NCBI GenBank assembly: GCA_949879025.1 | Contig: CATLBO010000002.1 | Span: forward strand, 1 to 64,000 | From: an uncultured Hungatella sp. | GTDB lineage: Bacteria; Bacillota; Clostridia; Lachnospirales; Lachnospiraceae | DNA length: 64,000 bases | Reading direction: 5' to 3' | Shown: positions 1 through 7,794 of the stretch, piece by piece | Numbering within the stretch: position 1 is the first letter of the stretch | Layout of the letters: every line of letters begins with the position of its first letter | Made by a program: the position numbers and the translations under genes | Notes under the pieces: generated by a model | The model's input: only the letters and a program-made list of their open reading frames with translations | Databases searched by the model: none | What the model was told of the DNA's origin: nothing

Positions 1-125
1 TTGTATCCCCTTGCAATAATTTCATCTCTGTAAACAATGACACAGCCAATAGGAACCTCATTAAGAACGGCTGCTTTCTTTGCCTGCCGGATAGCTTCTT
101 TCATATATTTTTCTTCTTTTGTCAT
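1..125 (-). CDS. tadA: tRNA adenosine(34) deaminase TadA, 5' end only
   Basis: The leftward frame from the ATG at 123-125 reads MTKEEKYMKEAIRQ and then NEVPIGCVIVYRDEIIARGY before leaving the window. This is the conserved start of TadA, the zinc deaminase that converts A34 to inosine in tRNA-Arg. The zinc-binding HAE and PCxxC motifs lie outside the window. A GAGGAAT ribosome binding site sits about 8 nt upstream of the ATG. It could in principle be a related cytidine/deoxycytidylate deaminase, but the EVPIGCVIV stretch is typical of TadA. Confidence 0.9.
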   Translation of the reverse strand, partial: MTKEEKYMKEAIRQAKKAAVLNEVPIGCVIVYRDEIIARGY

Positions 126-271
126 AAGGGATTCCTCTTTTTATTTATGTATTCCCAAAATCTCTCTGCTTGAACCTTTACGGCACATGAGCGGATTAAT
201 CCATCAGAAATTTTATTGACATAAGTATAACCGAAACTCTGCAAAATGAAAACAGGGATTATGGATTTCTG

Positions 272-2236
272 TTATGAGCCAAGGCGTATATCTGTATACC
301 AGTATCCAAAACGGTCATCTCCGGTTGGCTGTACTTTAGATAAAACAAAGTTTGGAAATCCAAACATGGCCGCCATATATTTTTCATTGCTGTAATAATG
401 GCCCGGCACCCCCAGAAGAAATCTGGGCCGCCCTTTAGGATTGTTCAGTCTGGCAAAAATCAGGTATCGATGGTTATAGTAGCCATGAAGAAGAAAGCTG
501 TTATTTCCATACCCCCATGTTTCTCTGGGAAGAAGGCCAATATCCTGGGGCTTAATCGTAATGATCTCGCATCCTCCATTATAATCAAATGCCTGTATTT
601 TAGGATAGGTTTTATAAAATCTCTGCCATACACTGTCAATTCCAGGCTCATCGTCAGGCATATGCTGTTCCGGCAATACAGTTCCGGCCGGCCGGCTTCC
701 CCGCTGAGAATCAGCGTGGCCGGAGGCTGGCTGCTGGACAGGCTGCCAAACCGCCTCTTGCGGCTTTGTGCTTTCCGTCATTGGCTCTGATGCTGCTGCA
801 GATTCCGCTGCAGGAGATGCGGAAGACAAAGCTGCCGTATTGTCCCCAGCCGGATGCTCTCCCCGGTTTTCCGGCTGGAGCTGGCTGACGGGGTCCCTCC
901 TTTGGCTTTCCGGCTGAGGCTGGCTGATGGGGTCCCTCCTTCGGCTTTCCGGCTGAGGCTGGCTGACAGGTTCCCTCCTTTGACTTTCCGGCTGAGGCTG
1001 GCTGACTGGTTCCCTCCTTTGGCTTTCCGGCTGAGGCTGACTGACGGGTTCCCTCCTTTGGCTTTCTGACTCTGCCTGTATGCCTGAAGCAGCGTCCCAC
1101 TGGCTGACAGGTATTCGGGACTCAGATTCAGAACTTTGATTTTCCGGCTTTGTCAGTCCTCCTGACCCTGGCCTGTCATAGATTGGCTGTGCCTGCCCGC
1201 CAGGCTGTCCTGTTCTCATTCCCTGGCTTGTGCGGCCTGACAAAGGCTGGCCGCTCTGCTGGGCGGAACGGCTCTGCCTGCTTGGACGTACAAGCCAATT
1301 GGGCGGAAACAGCATTCCTGATTGTCCCCACTGATTTTGCCTGGACGGCTGGGGCGGTATAGATCTTTCTTCTCTGTCTGTTGGTTCATTGCTCATGATT
1401 TCTGGCTGTGGCTCCATGGTCTTTGATTCCTGCCACAGCTTATATGCCTCCGCCTGCCCGGATTCTTCAAGGCTTTCCGGTTCTTTCTTCTCGGGTTCCG
1501 GTTTTTCTTCTGAGGAGGTGCAAATCTCCGGCATGGTTTCCGGTTCTCCCTGCTCAGTTTCCAGATTTTCTGCTTCGCTTTCTCTTTTAAAATCTGCAGC
1601 CGTCAACTCTTTACCAATAGGCAGTACTTCCATAGGCCGTATTTCCATAACACCCATATCAGCCGGCCGCAGTATTTCTTCCGCTTCAGCAGGCGGTACG
1701 ACAGATGTAGGCAGTTCCTCTTCCCCAGTGTCTTCCTGCTGCCTGCCAGGCGCCGCTTCCTCCTGTTTGCTCTGAGCTTCGATCTCCGCTTCAACAGCCT
1801 CTGCCACTAAGCCTTTATCCGGCTCCTCCTTTTTCACCCTTTCAGAAGTGGCCTCCTCAAGAACCACTTCCGCTGCATGTGCCACTGCGTCCTCCCAAAT
1901 GGTGGTATAGCTTTGCCAGGAATCTGACAAGTTATGGACTGTAAGACCATAACACTGGTCTATGGTATGTCCGGAGCCAGCCACATTTCCAACCGCAACT
2001 ATGGCCCTGAATTCTCCTGCCCCGTTTCTGATGAAAATCCTCCCTACCAGAATCTCTTCCGAACCGGATAAAAGATATACTCCTGTATCCTGACTTCCGA
2101 TATAGACATTCCTTACATTAACCTGGATCTTACACTGTCCGTTTCTCACCTCTAATTTTGCAAAACCCACGTTTTTTCCTTTTATTCCGCCCTCGTAAGC
2201 ATATATGTACGAAATCAGTCTGCGATAATTAGACAT
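272..2236 (-). CDS. Lachnospiraceae protein with proline/glutamine repeat linker (DUF6128-like C-terminus)
   Basis: This is a 654-residue protein of unknown function. Residues 1-110 form a conserved N-terminal beta-rich domain. Residues about 115-330 are acidic and Glu-rich, and about 330-540 are low complexity, rich in Gln, Pro, Ser and Arg. The C-terminal ~120 residues (FYKTYPKIQAFDYNGGCEI onwards, with LLHGYYNHRYLIFARL) form a conserved aromatic domain that I recall as the Lachnospiraceae family DUF6128. No signal peptide or membrane segment is visible, so it is probably cytoplasmic. Five exact 13-residue units (SQPQPESQRREPV type) lie in the linker. The ATG at 2234-2236 has an AAAGGGGTG ribosome binding site. 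The family name is from memory; the domain layout is read directly. Confidence 0.75.
   Translation of the reverse strand: MSNYRRLISYIYAYEGGIKGKNVGFAKLEVRNGQCKIQVNVRNVYIGSQDTGVYLLSGSEEILVGRIFIRNGAGEFRAIVAVGNVAGSGHTIDQCYGLTVHNLSDSWQSYTTIWEDAVAHAAEVVLEEATSERVKKEEPDKGLVAEAVEAEIEAQSKQEEAAPGRQQEDTGEEELPTSVVPPAEAEEILRPADMGVMEIRPMEVLPIGKELTAADFKRESEAENLETEQGEPETMPEICTSSEEKPEPEKKEPESLEESGQAEAYKLWQESKTMEPQPEIMSNEPTDREERSIPPQPSRQNQWGQSGMLFPPNWLVRPSRQSRSAQQSGQPLSGRTSQGMRTGQPGGQAQPIYDRPGSGGLTKPENQSSESESRIPVSQWDAASGIQAESESQRREPVSQPQPESQRREPVSQPQPESQRREPVSQPQPESRRRDPISQPQPESQRRDPVSQLQPENRGEHPAGDNTAALSSASPAAESAAASEPMTESTKPQEAVWQPVQQPASGHADSQRGSRPAGTVLPEQHMPDDEPGIDSVWQRFYKTYPKIQAFDYNGGCEIITIKPQDIGLLPRETWGYGNNSFLLHGYYNHRYLIFARLNNPKGRPRFLLGVPGHYYSNEKYMAAMFGFPNFVLSKVQPTGDDRFGYWYTDIRLGS
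871..1065 (-). repeat. Five tandem 39-bp units inside a coding sequence
   Basis: Units start at 871, 910, 949, 988 and 1027 with no spacers. Each is 39 bp and encodes a 13-residue QPQPESQRREPVS-type unit. The copies differ by a few bases, some of which change residues (E to D, V to I). The period is a multiple of 3, so gain or loss of units keeps the frame. Confidence 0.93.
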
Positions 2237-2275
2237 ACAATCACCCCTTTGGTTAATATTCTATGTAATTACCCA

Positions 2276-2304
2276 TTGAAAGTATGACATAAAAATGTTA
2301 TCCT
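2276..2304 (+). promoter_or_regulatory. Sigma-A promoter of nagB
   Basis: TTGAAA at 2276-2281 and TATCCT at 2299-2304 are separated by 17 bp, about 40 bp before the nagB ATG. The ribosome binding site ATGGAGG lies just before the start codon. Confidence 0.55.
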
Positions 2305-2346
2305 ATATCATGAAAGTATAAAAAAAATTTTTATGGAGGTATTTCT

Positions 2347-3078
2347 ATGAGGGTATATCAGGTAAAAAGCTATGATGACATGAGCAGAAAAGCTGCCAAT
2401 GTTATTTCTGCACAGATCATCATGAAACCTGACTGTGTTCTGGGTCTGGCAACCGGTTCTTCTCCTATCGGAACCTATAAGCAGCTGATTGACTGGTATA
2501 ATAAAGGAGATCTGGACTTCTCACAGGTAAAGTCCGTAAATCTGGACGAGTATAAAGGCCTGCCCAGAGACAATGAACAGAGCTACTACTATTTTATGTA
2601 CAACAACCTGTTTAAACATGTAAACATTCAGCTTGACAATACCAATGTCCCCAACGGCATGGAGCCGGATTCGGAAAAAGAATGTCTTCGCTATGAAGAG
2701 GTTATTGCCAAACTGGGCGGCGTTGACCTGCAGCTTTTAGGGCTTGGACGCAACGGCCATATCGGTTTTAATGAGCCGGATGAAACATTCGGAACCATTA
2801 CTCATTGTGTAAATCTGACAGAGAGCACCATTGATGCCAACAAAAGGTTTTTCGCCAGCATTGACGATGTTCCCAAGCAGGCTTACACCATGGGTATTAA
2901 GACCATTATGAAGGCAAAGAAGATTCTGTTGATTGTCAGCGGAGAGGACAAGGCTGATGCTCTGGCTCAGGCAGTTCACGGTCCTGTCACCCCGAAGCTT
3001 CCGGCGTCTATTCTTCAGCTTCACAATGATGTTGTAATTGTTGCTGACGAAGCCGCCTGCTCCAAGATGCCCAAATAA
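2347..3078 (+). CDS. nagB: Glucosamine-6-phosphate deaminase
   Basis: NagB converts glucosamine-6-phosphate to fructose-6-phosphate plus ammonia, the last step in returning amino sugars to glycolysis. At 243 residues it has the usual length. Family motifs are visible: GLATGSSPIGTY near residue 36, NLDEYKGL near 65 (general base Asp), GLGRNGHIGFNEP near 133, and a C-terminal HGPVTPKLPASILQLH. It is a single-gene unit with its own promoter and a strong terminator, and it converges on rsmA. There is no nagA neighbour. Confidence 0.96.
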   Translation: MRVYQVKSYDDMSRKAANVISAQIIMKPDCVLGLATGSSPIGTYKQLIDWYNKGDLDFSQVKSVNLDEYKGLPRDNEQSYYYFMYNNLFKHVNIQLDNTNVPNGMEPDSEKECLRYEEVIAKLGGVDLQLLGLGRNGHIGFNEPDETFGTITHCVNLTESTIDANKRFFASIDDVPKQAYTMGIKTIMKAKKILLIVSGEDKADALAQAVHGPVTPKLPASILQLHNDVVIVADEAACSKMPK

Positions 3079-3099
3079 TCACAGCAGATCTATAACAAT

Positions 3100-3138
3100 A
3101 AAAAGCGTATCTCTCAGGAAGCTGGGGATACGCTTTTT
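3100..3138 (+). terminator. Intrinsic terminator after nagB (bidirectional)
   Basis: A 12-bp perfect stem, AAAAAGCGTATC (3100-3111) with GATACGCTTTTT (3127-3138), has a 15-nt loop and ends in T on the + strand and in the complement of A on the other. It lies between convergent nagB and rsmA and can serve both. Confidence 0.85.
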
Positions 3139-3159
3139 GCAATAAATATCTTCTTGTGT

Positions 3160-4044
3160 TTAAACCGGATGATCCTCAAACCAGTCAGCAAGCTGGGCAA
3201 ACTGCTTCAGAGTCAGGGATTCTCCTCTCACCAAAGGCGGCACTCCCAGGCTGTCTATGGCCTGGGCAATCATTTCTTTAGAATAAGAAAGTTCCGGAGA
3301 ATTATTCAGGCCGTTCTGCAGCGTTTTCCTTCTCTGGTTAAAAGAGGCCCGTATAATCCGAAACATAAGTTCCGGATTCTTTGTTTTAACAGCCGGATTA
3401 CAGTGCCTGGTAAGACGGATTACGGCAGAGCCTACGTTTGGACGGGGAATAAAACAATTTGGCGGTACATTTGCCACAATATAAGGCTCTGCATAATACT
3501 GCACCGCCAAAGAGAGGGCCCCGTAATCTTTGCTGCCTGGCCCCACCTGCATACGATCGGCAACCTCCTTCTGAACCATAACCGTAATATTGTCAACAGG
3601 CACATGACTTTCAAACAGCCCCATAATTATAGGGGTTGTTATATAATAGGGGAGATTGGCTACCACTTTAATTGCAGTTCCTCCATTGTAAGTATCCACC
3701 AGCTCATTAATATCAACCTTCATAATGTCCTGATTGATAAGCGTAATATTATCATAGCCCTGCAGCGTTTCTTCCAGGATTGGAATCAGATTTTTGTCAA
3801 TCTCCACAGTTACTACATGACGGGCCAGTTCTGCCAGACGCTGGGTCATAACACCGATTCCCGGGCCGATCTCCAGAACACAGTCCTCCTTGGTGATTTG
3901 GGCCGCATTAATAATTTTATCAAGGACATGAGGATCAATCAGAAAGTTCTGTCCAAACTTTTTCTGGAACGCAAACTGATATTTTTTAATCATCTCAATG
4001 GTTTTCTGAGGATTGCCCAACTGGGACTGCCTGGTCTGTTCCAT
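3160..4044 (-). CDS. rsmA: 16S rRNA (adenine1518/1519-N6)-dimethyltransferase RsmA/KsgA
   Basis: RsmA dimethylates A1518 and A1519 in helix 45 of 16S rRNA during 30S maturation; its loss gives kasugamycin resistance. Visible motifs are KKFGQNFLID, the SAM-binding VLEIGPGIGVMTQ, and the catalytic NLPYYIT (N-L-P-Y). The frame could start at a TTG (4063-4065) that overlaps the tatD stop. The ATG at 4042-4044 is preferred because a GAAAGGA site sits 10 nt upstream; this gives 294 residues. It is the last gene of the metG-traX-tatD-rsmA operon, a common Firmicutes order apart from traX. Confidence 0.95.
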   Translation of the reverse strand: MEQTRQSQLGNPQKTIEMIKKYQFAFQKKFGQNFLIDPHVLDKIINAAQITKEDCVLEIGPGIGVMTQRLAELARHVVTVEIDKNLIPILEETLQGYDNITLINQDIMKVDINELVDTYNGGTAIKVVANLPYYITTPIIMGLFESHVPVDNITVMVQKEVADRMQVGPGSKDYGALSLAVQYYAEPYIVANVPPNCFIPRPNVGSAVIRLTRHCNPAVKTKNPELMFRIIRASFNQRRKTLQNGLNNSPELSYSKEMIAQAIDSLGVPPLVRGESLTLKQFAQLADWFEDHPV

Positions 4045-4061
4045 AAATACAGAGTCCTTTC

Positions 4062-4832
4062 TCAATCATGAATACGGTACATGGCTTTGGCATTATTATT
4101 GGTTATGGATATTATCTCTTCTTCCGGAATGCCTTTTATCTGACTGACAGCCTTTATTACATACGGCAGGTTCAGAGAGGAATTACGTCTGCCCCGGAAT
4201 GGCTCCGGGGAAAGATATGGGCAGTCGGTTTCCAGCACCATGCGTTCCATTGGCATATACTCCACTACTTCTTTCAGCTTCCTGGCATTTTTAAACGTGA
4301 CAACTCCGCCGATTCCCAGATAAAATCCCATGTTCAGATACTCTTTAGCCAGCTCCGTCCCATAGGAAAAGCAGTGGATCACCCCACCCATATCGCCGGC
4401 TTTCTGCTCTTTCATAATGTCCAGCGTATCTTTTGCCGCATCCCGGCTGTGAATGACCACAGGAAGTTTTGTTTCTCTTGCCAGGTTCAGCTGCCGGATA
4501 AACCATTTTTTCTGTATCTCCCTCTGCGGTTCATCCCAATAGTAGTCCAGCCCGATCTCGCCGATTGCCACTACCTTTGGCTGTGCTGCGGCCTCCTTCA
4601 GCCAATCCATCAGATGATCATTCATTTCCCCAGTCTCGCTGGGGTGTACCCCTACGGCTCCGTAAATAAAAGGATATTTTTTCATCAGTTCCAGCGTATC
4701 TTTCGTACTCTGGATACTGGCTCCCATATTAACTGCCATTTCGATTCCATGAATGGCAAAACTGGATAACAGAGCATCTCTGTCCTCATGAAAAGCTTCA
4801 TCATCATAATGGGTATGGGTATCAATTATCAT
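4062..4832 (-). CDS. tatD: TatD-family metal-dependent DNase
   Basis: This 256-residue TIM-barrel hydrolase has the family metal ligands: IDTHTHYD at the N-terminus, GEIGLDYYW near residue 92, PVVIHSRDA near 126, GVIHCFSYG near 152 and ETDCPYLSPEPFRG near 205. TatD enzymes act as 3'-5' exonucleases in DNA repair or turnover. The ATG at 4830-4832 follows a GAGGAGAGGA site. Its stop codon lies about 20 nt before the preferred rsmA start, so the two are probably coupled in translation. Confidence 0.93.
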   Translation of the reverse strand: MIIDTHTHYDDEAFHEDRDALLSSFAIHGIEMAVNMGASIQSTKDTLELMKKYPFIYGAVGVHPSETGEMNDHLMDWLKEAAAQPKVVAIGEIGLDYYWDEPQREIQKKWFIRQLNLARETKLPVVIHSRDAAKDTLDIMKEQKAGDMGGVIHCFSYGTELAKEYLNMGFYLGIGGVVTFKNARKLKEVVEYMPMERMVLETDCPYLSPEPFRGRRNSSLNLPYVIKAVSQIKGIPEEEIISITNNNAKAMYRIHD

Positions 4833-4915
4833 GGGACTGTCCTCTCCTCATTTACATACTCTCCGGATCAAACTTTACATCCAGAAGTATTTTAATTTCT
4901 GTTTTCAAATATTCT

Positions 4916-5647
4916 CTAAAGTAAAACTCTATGGATTCCTGCCAGTATGAGAAGATGAGCAGGGTAACAGACATAGAAAAACCACTGCCATTTCTTGTTC
5001 CCTCTTTCCCCATTGTACATGCGTATAGGGATAAATGCCAAAGGTGCTGTTACTTCCCACAGCAGGGCCAGACTGCCTAGGATTGTCTGCATCCTGGCAT
5101 CTCTGCGGCAATAATACAGCAATAGGATAAAAAAAACGCCAAAAGCTCCATAATCCGCTTTAAGAAGCTGTGCCCCGCCGCAGCACAAAACCACTGCCGC
5201 CGCCTGTTTCCACAGGCTTTGTTCTGCTTCGAATTTTCGGACTGCTTCCAGGGCAGCAAGTCCTATAAACAGAGTGATAAATACATTTTGATACCGGACA
5301 TAAAACCATGTGTTAAAGATTGCCAGATCAAAGGGAATCTCTGAAATAACAGCAAACAAAAACAGCCTTTTGGCATACTTTTTTACATCACTTGTATGAA
5401 TAAAGCCTTCCACAATCTGAAAGCTGAAAATCGGAAATGCCAATCTTCCTATAAGCCGCAGTATTATATTCACGTTCCACCACAAGGCAGTCGATTCGGA
5501 AGTCTGGGCAGCAATATAATCAAAAGGGCCTCCCAATATCCTGTTCTCAATCAGCACCACTGCCCCATGGTCTATAAGCATGGAAACAATGGCAATCATT
5601 TTCAGCACATTGCTGTTCACGCACCTAAAGGATGTTTTTTTCGGCAT
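4916..5647 (-). CDS. TraX-family membrane protein
   Basis: A 243-residue polytopic membrane protein of the TraX family. The signature start KMIAIVSMLIDHGAVVL near residue 15 and RLIGRLAFPIFSFQIVEGF near 63 are typical. There are about seven hydrophobic segments. The F-plasmid TraX N-acetylates pilin, but chromosomal Firmicutes homologues are uncharacterised; an acyltransferase role on a cell-surface substrate is only a family-level guess. Its ATG overlaps the metG stop by one base (TAATG), so it is translationally coupled to metG. An 83-bp gap separates it from tatD. Confidence 0.85.
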   Translation of the reverse strand: MPKKTSFRCVNSNVLKMIAIVSMLIDHGAVVLIENRILGGPFDYIAAQTSESTALWWNVNIILRLIGRLAFPIFSFQIVEGFIHTSDVKKYAKRLFLFAVISEIPFDLAIFNTWFYVRYQNVFITLFIGLAALEAVRKFEAEQSLWKQAAAVVLCCGGAQLLKADYGAFGVFFILLLYYCRRDARMQTILGSLALLWEVTAPLAFIPIRMYNGERGNKKWQWFFYVCYPAHLLILAGIHRVLL

Positions 5648-7647
5648 TAGCAGATCTCTGCTCCTGACGGCATAGGTTTCTCTGGAGTCATCAAAGCCAG
5701 GTTTCCTTCCTTATCTTCTGCACATAAAAGCATTCCCTCAGACATAACCCCTGCCATCTTTCTGGGCGCCAGGTTCACCAGAACCATAACTTTTTTGCCT
5801 ACCATTTCTTCCGGCTTGTAGTAAGCTTTAATTCCGCTGACAATCTGTCTTACCTGACTGCCTATTTTTACTTGGCTGCAAAGAAGCTTTCTGGACTTTT
5901 TCACTTCCTCGCAAGCAATGATCTCCCCTACCTGGAACTGCATTTTTGCAAAGTCATCATAAGTGATTTCTTCTTTGGCCTCTGCATCTTCCGCTTCTTC
6001 CGGCTTCGTGCCTTCACTGCCGGCTTCCCTGCTTTCAGCGGCTTCTGTCGGTTTGTTTTCTTCCGATTCAAGCATTGCCTCTACTTTGTCCATAACTTCT
6101 TTCATGTCCATACGGGCAAAAAGGATCTCTGGCTTTTCAGCTACCTTCCCATTATCATGGTACAGTCCGAAAACATCCATCTGATCAAGTTCTCTTTTAT
6201 CCGTATTCAGCTGGCTTAAAATCTTTTTCGATGTTTCAGGCATAAAGGGTTCAAGGAGAGATGCACCTATGGTAATGGCCTCCGTCAGATTATAAAGCAC
6301 TGCTGCCAGGCGCTCACGGCTGGCCTCCTCTTTCGCTAAAGTCCACGGCATTGTTTCGTCAATATATTTATTGCACCTGCGGAAAATATTGAAGATTTCA
6401 CTGATGGCATCTGCCACCCGAAGCTGCTCCATTTTCTCGTCTGCCTTTTTTACTGCTGCCAGAACCGTATCTTTCAGATCCTGGTCTACATCATCTGCAG
6501 CTCCTGTATTTTTTACGGTTCCGCCGAAATATTTGTTTGACATGGAAATAGTGCGGTTTACCAGATTGCCCAGCACATTGGCTAAATCGGAATTAAGCCG
6601 CTCCACAAGCAGTTCCCAGGAAATCACTCCGTCATTGTCAAACGGCATCTCATGAAGCACAAAATATCTTACGGCATCTACTCCAAAAAAGTCCACTAAG
6701 GTATCCGCATACAGTACATTCCCCTTTGACTTGCTCATTTTGCCCTCTCCCCGCAGAAGCCAGGGATGGCCAAATACCTGCTTAGGCAGAGGAAGATCCA
6801 GAGCCATGAGGAAAATCGGCCAGTAGATCGTATGGAACCGGATAATGTCTTTTCCAATCAAATGCAGATCAGCAGGCCACAGCTTTTTAAACTGCTCCCC
6901 ATTCTCCCCGCCGCAGTCATATCCGATACCTGTAATATAGTTGGTCAGCGCATCCAGCCACACATATGTCACATGCTTCGGATCAAAGTCCACAGGAATC
7001 CCCCAGCTAAAGGACGTTCTGGACACACACAGATCCTGTAGGCCCGGACGGAGGAAATTGTTCATCATCTCGTTTTTCCTGGAAACCGGCTGAATAAATT
7101 CGGGATGCTCTTCAATATGCTTTATAAGGCGATCCGCATATTTGCTCATCTTAAAGAAATATGCCTCTTCTTTTGCCGGCTGAACCTCTCTTCCGCAGTC
7201 CGGGCACCGGCCGTCCGTCAGCTGGGACTCTGTAAAGAAAGATTCACAGGGGGTACAGTACATTCCCTCATAATATCCTTTGTAAATATCACCCTGGTCA
7301 AAAAGCCTTTTAAAGATTTTCTGTACTTGTCTCTCATGGTCTTCATCTGTAGTCCGGATAAACTTGTCATAAGACGTATTCATCAAATCCCACACTGCTT
7401 TTACCTGGCCAGCGACCCTGTCCACATACTCCTTCGGCGAAATTCCTTCTTCCTGCGCCTTCATTTCAATCTTCTGCCCGTGCTCGTCCGTACCTGTCTG
7501 AAAGAAGACATCATATCCCTGAGCCCGTTTATATCTGGCAATGCTGTCCGCCAGCACAATCTCATATGTGTTTCCAATATGAGGCTTTCCTGATGTATAG
7601 GCAATGGCCGTAGTCATATAATAAGGCCCTTTACACGCTTTGCACAT
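5647..7647 (-). CDS. metG: Methionyl-tRNA synthetase
   Basis: MetRS charges tRNA-Met. The class I signatures are YTSGKPHIGN near residue 15 and GEGKMSKSKGN near 308. A zinc knuckle (CTPCESF then CPDCGRE) lies near 132-152. The C-terminal ~105 residues form an EMAP/Trbp111-type tRNA-binding domain (QFQVGEIIACEEV ... MAGVMSEGMLL). An acidic linker (about 545-575) joins it to the body. A longer frame reaches 7722, but the ATG at 7645-7647 has a GGGAG site and gives MCKACKGPYYMTTAIAY, matching the family N-terminus; the protein is then 666 residues. It heads the metG-traX-tatD-rsmA operon. No T-box is visible in the ~150 bp upstream. Confidence 0.96.
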   Translation of the reverse strand: MCKACKGPYYMTTAIAYTSGKPHIGNTYEIVLADSIARYKRAQGYDVFFQTGTDEHGQKIEMKAQEEGISPKEYVDRVAGQVKAVWDLMNTSYDKFIRTTDEDHERQVQKIFKRLFDQGDIYKGYYEGMYCTPCESFFTESQLTDGRCPDCGREVQPAKEEAYFFKMSKYADRLIKHIEEHPEFIQPVSRKNEMMNNFLRPGLQDLCVSRTSFSWGIPVDFDPKHVTYVWLDALTNYITGIGYDCGGENGEQFKKLWPADLHLIGKDIIRFHTIYWPIFLMALDLPLPKQVFGHPWLLRGEGKMSKSKGNVLYADTLVDFFGVDAVRYFVLHEMPFDNDGVISWELLVERLNSDLANVLGNLVNRTISMSNKYFGGTVKNTGAADDVDQDLKDTVLAAVKKADEKMEQLRVADAISEIFNIFRRCNKYIDETMPWTLAKEEASRERLAAVLYNLTEAITIGASLLEPFMPETSKKILSQLNTDKRELDQMDVFGLYHDNGKVAEKPEILFARMDMKEVMDKVEAMLESEENKPTEAAESREAGSEGTKPEEAEDAEAKEEITYDDFAKMQFQVGEIIACEEVKKSRKLLCSQVKIGSQVRQIVSGIKAYYKPEEMVGKKVMVLVNLAPRKMAGVMSEGMLLCAEDKEGNLALMTPEKPMPSGAEIC

Positions 7648-7794
7648 AAATTTATTCTCCCTTCTGCGAAATAGAGTGTAGCTGGTTCTTAGTGTACCTT
7701 TTAAAATACTTTTCGTCAACATTTTTTCATTTGTTGTATTATTGGGAAATATAAATTATACTATTAACTATACAATAAAAATGGAGATTCTTTT

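Noticed and set aside
871..1065. Possible CRISPR-like repeat array
   Set aside because: The units are directly adjacent with no spacers, the period is 39 bp, and they encode an in-frame 13-residue repeat.
3154..4071. Long + strand ORF of 305 codons
   Set aside because: It lies antisense to rsmA, whose motifs are clear; the + translation has no recognisable domain and is a by-product of codon usage.
7648..7794. T-box leader for metG
   Set aside because: The space is about 150 bp and shared with a divergent gene; no T-box core (AGGGTGGNACCGCG-like) or terminator-antiterminator is visible.
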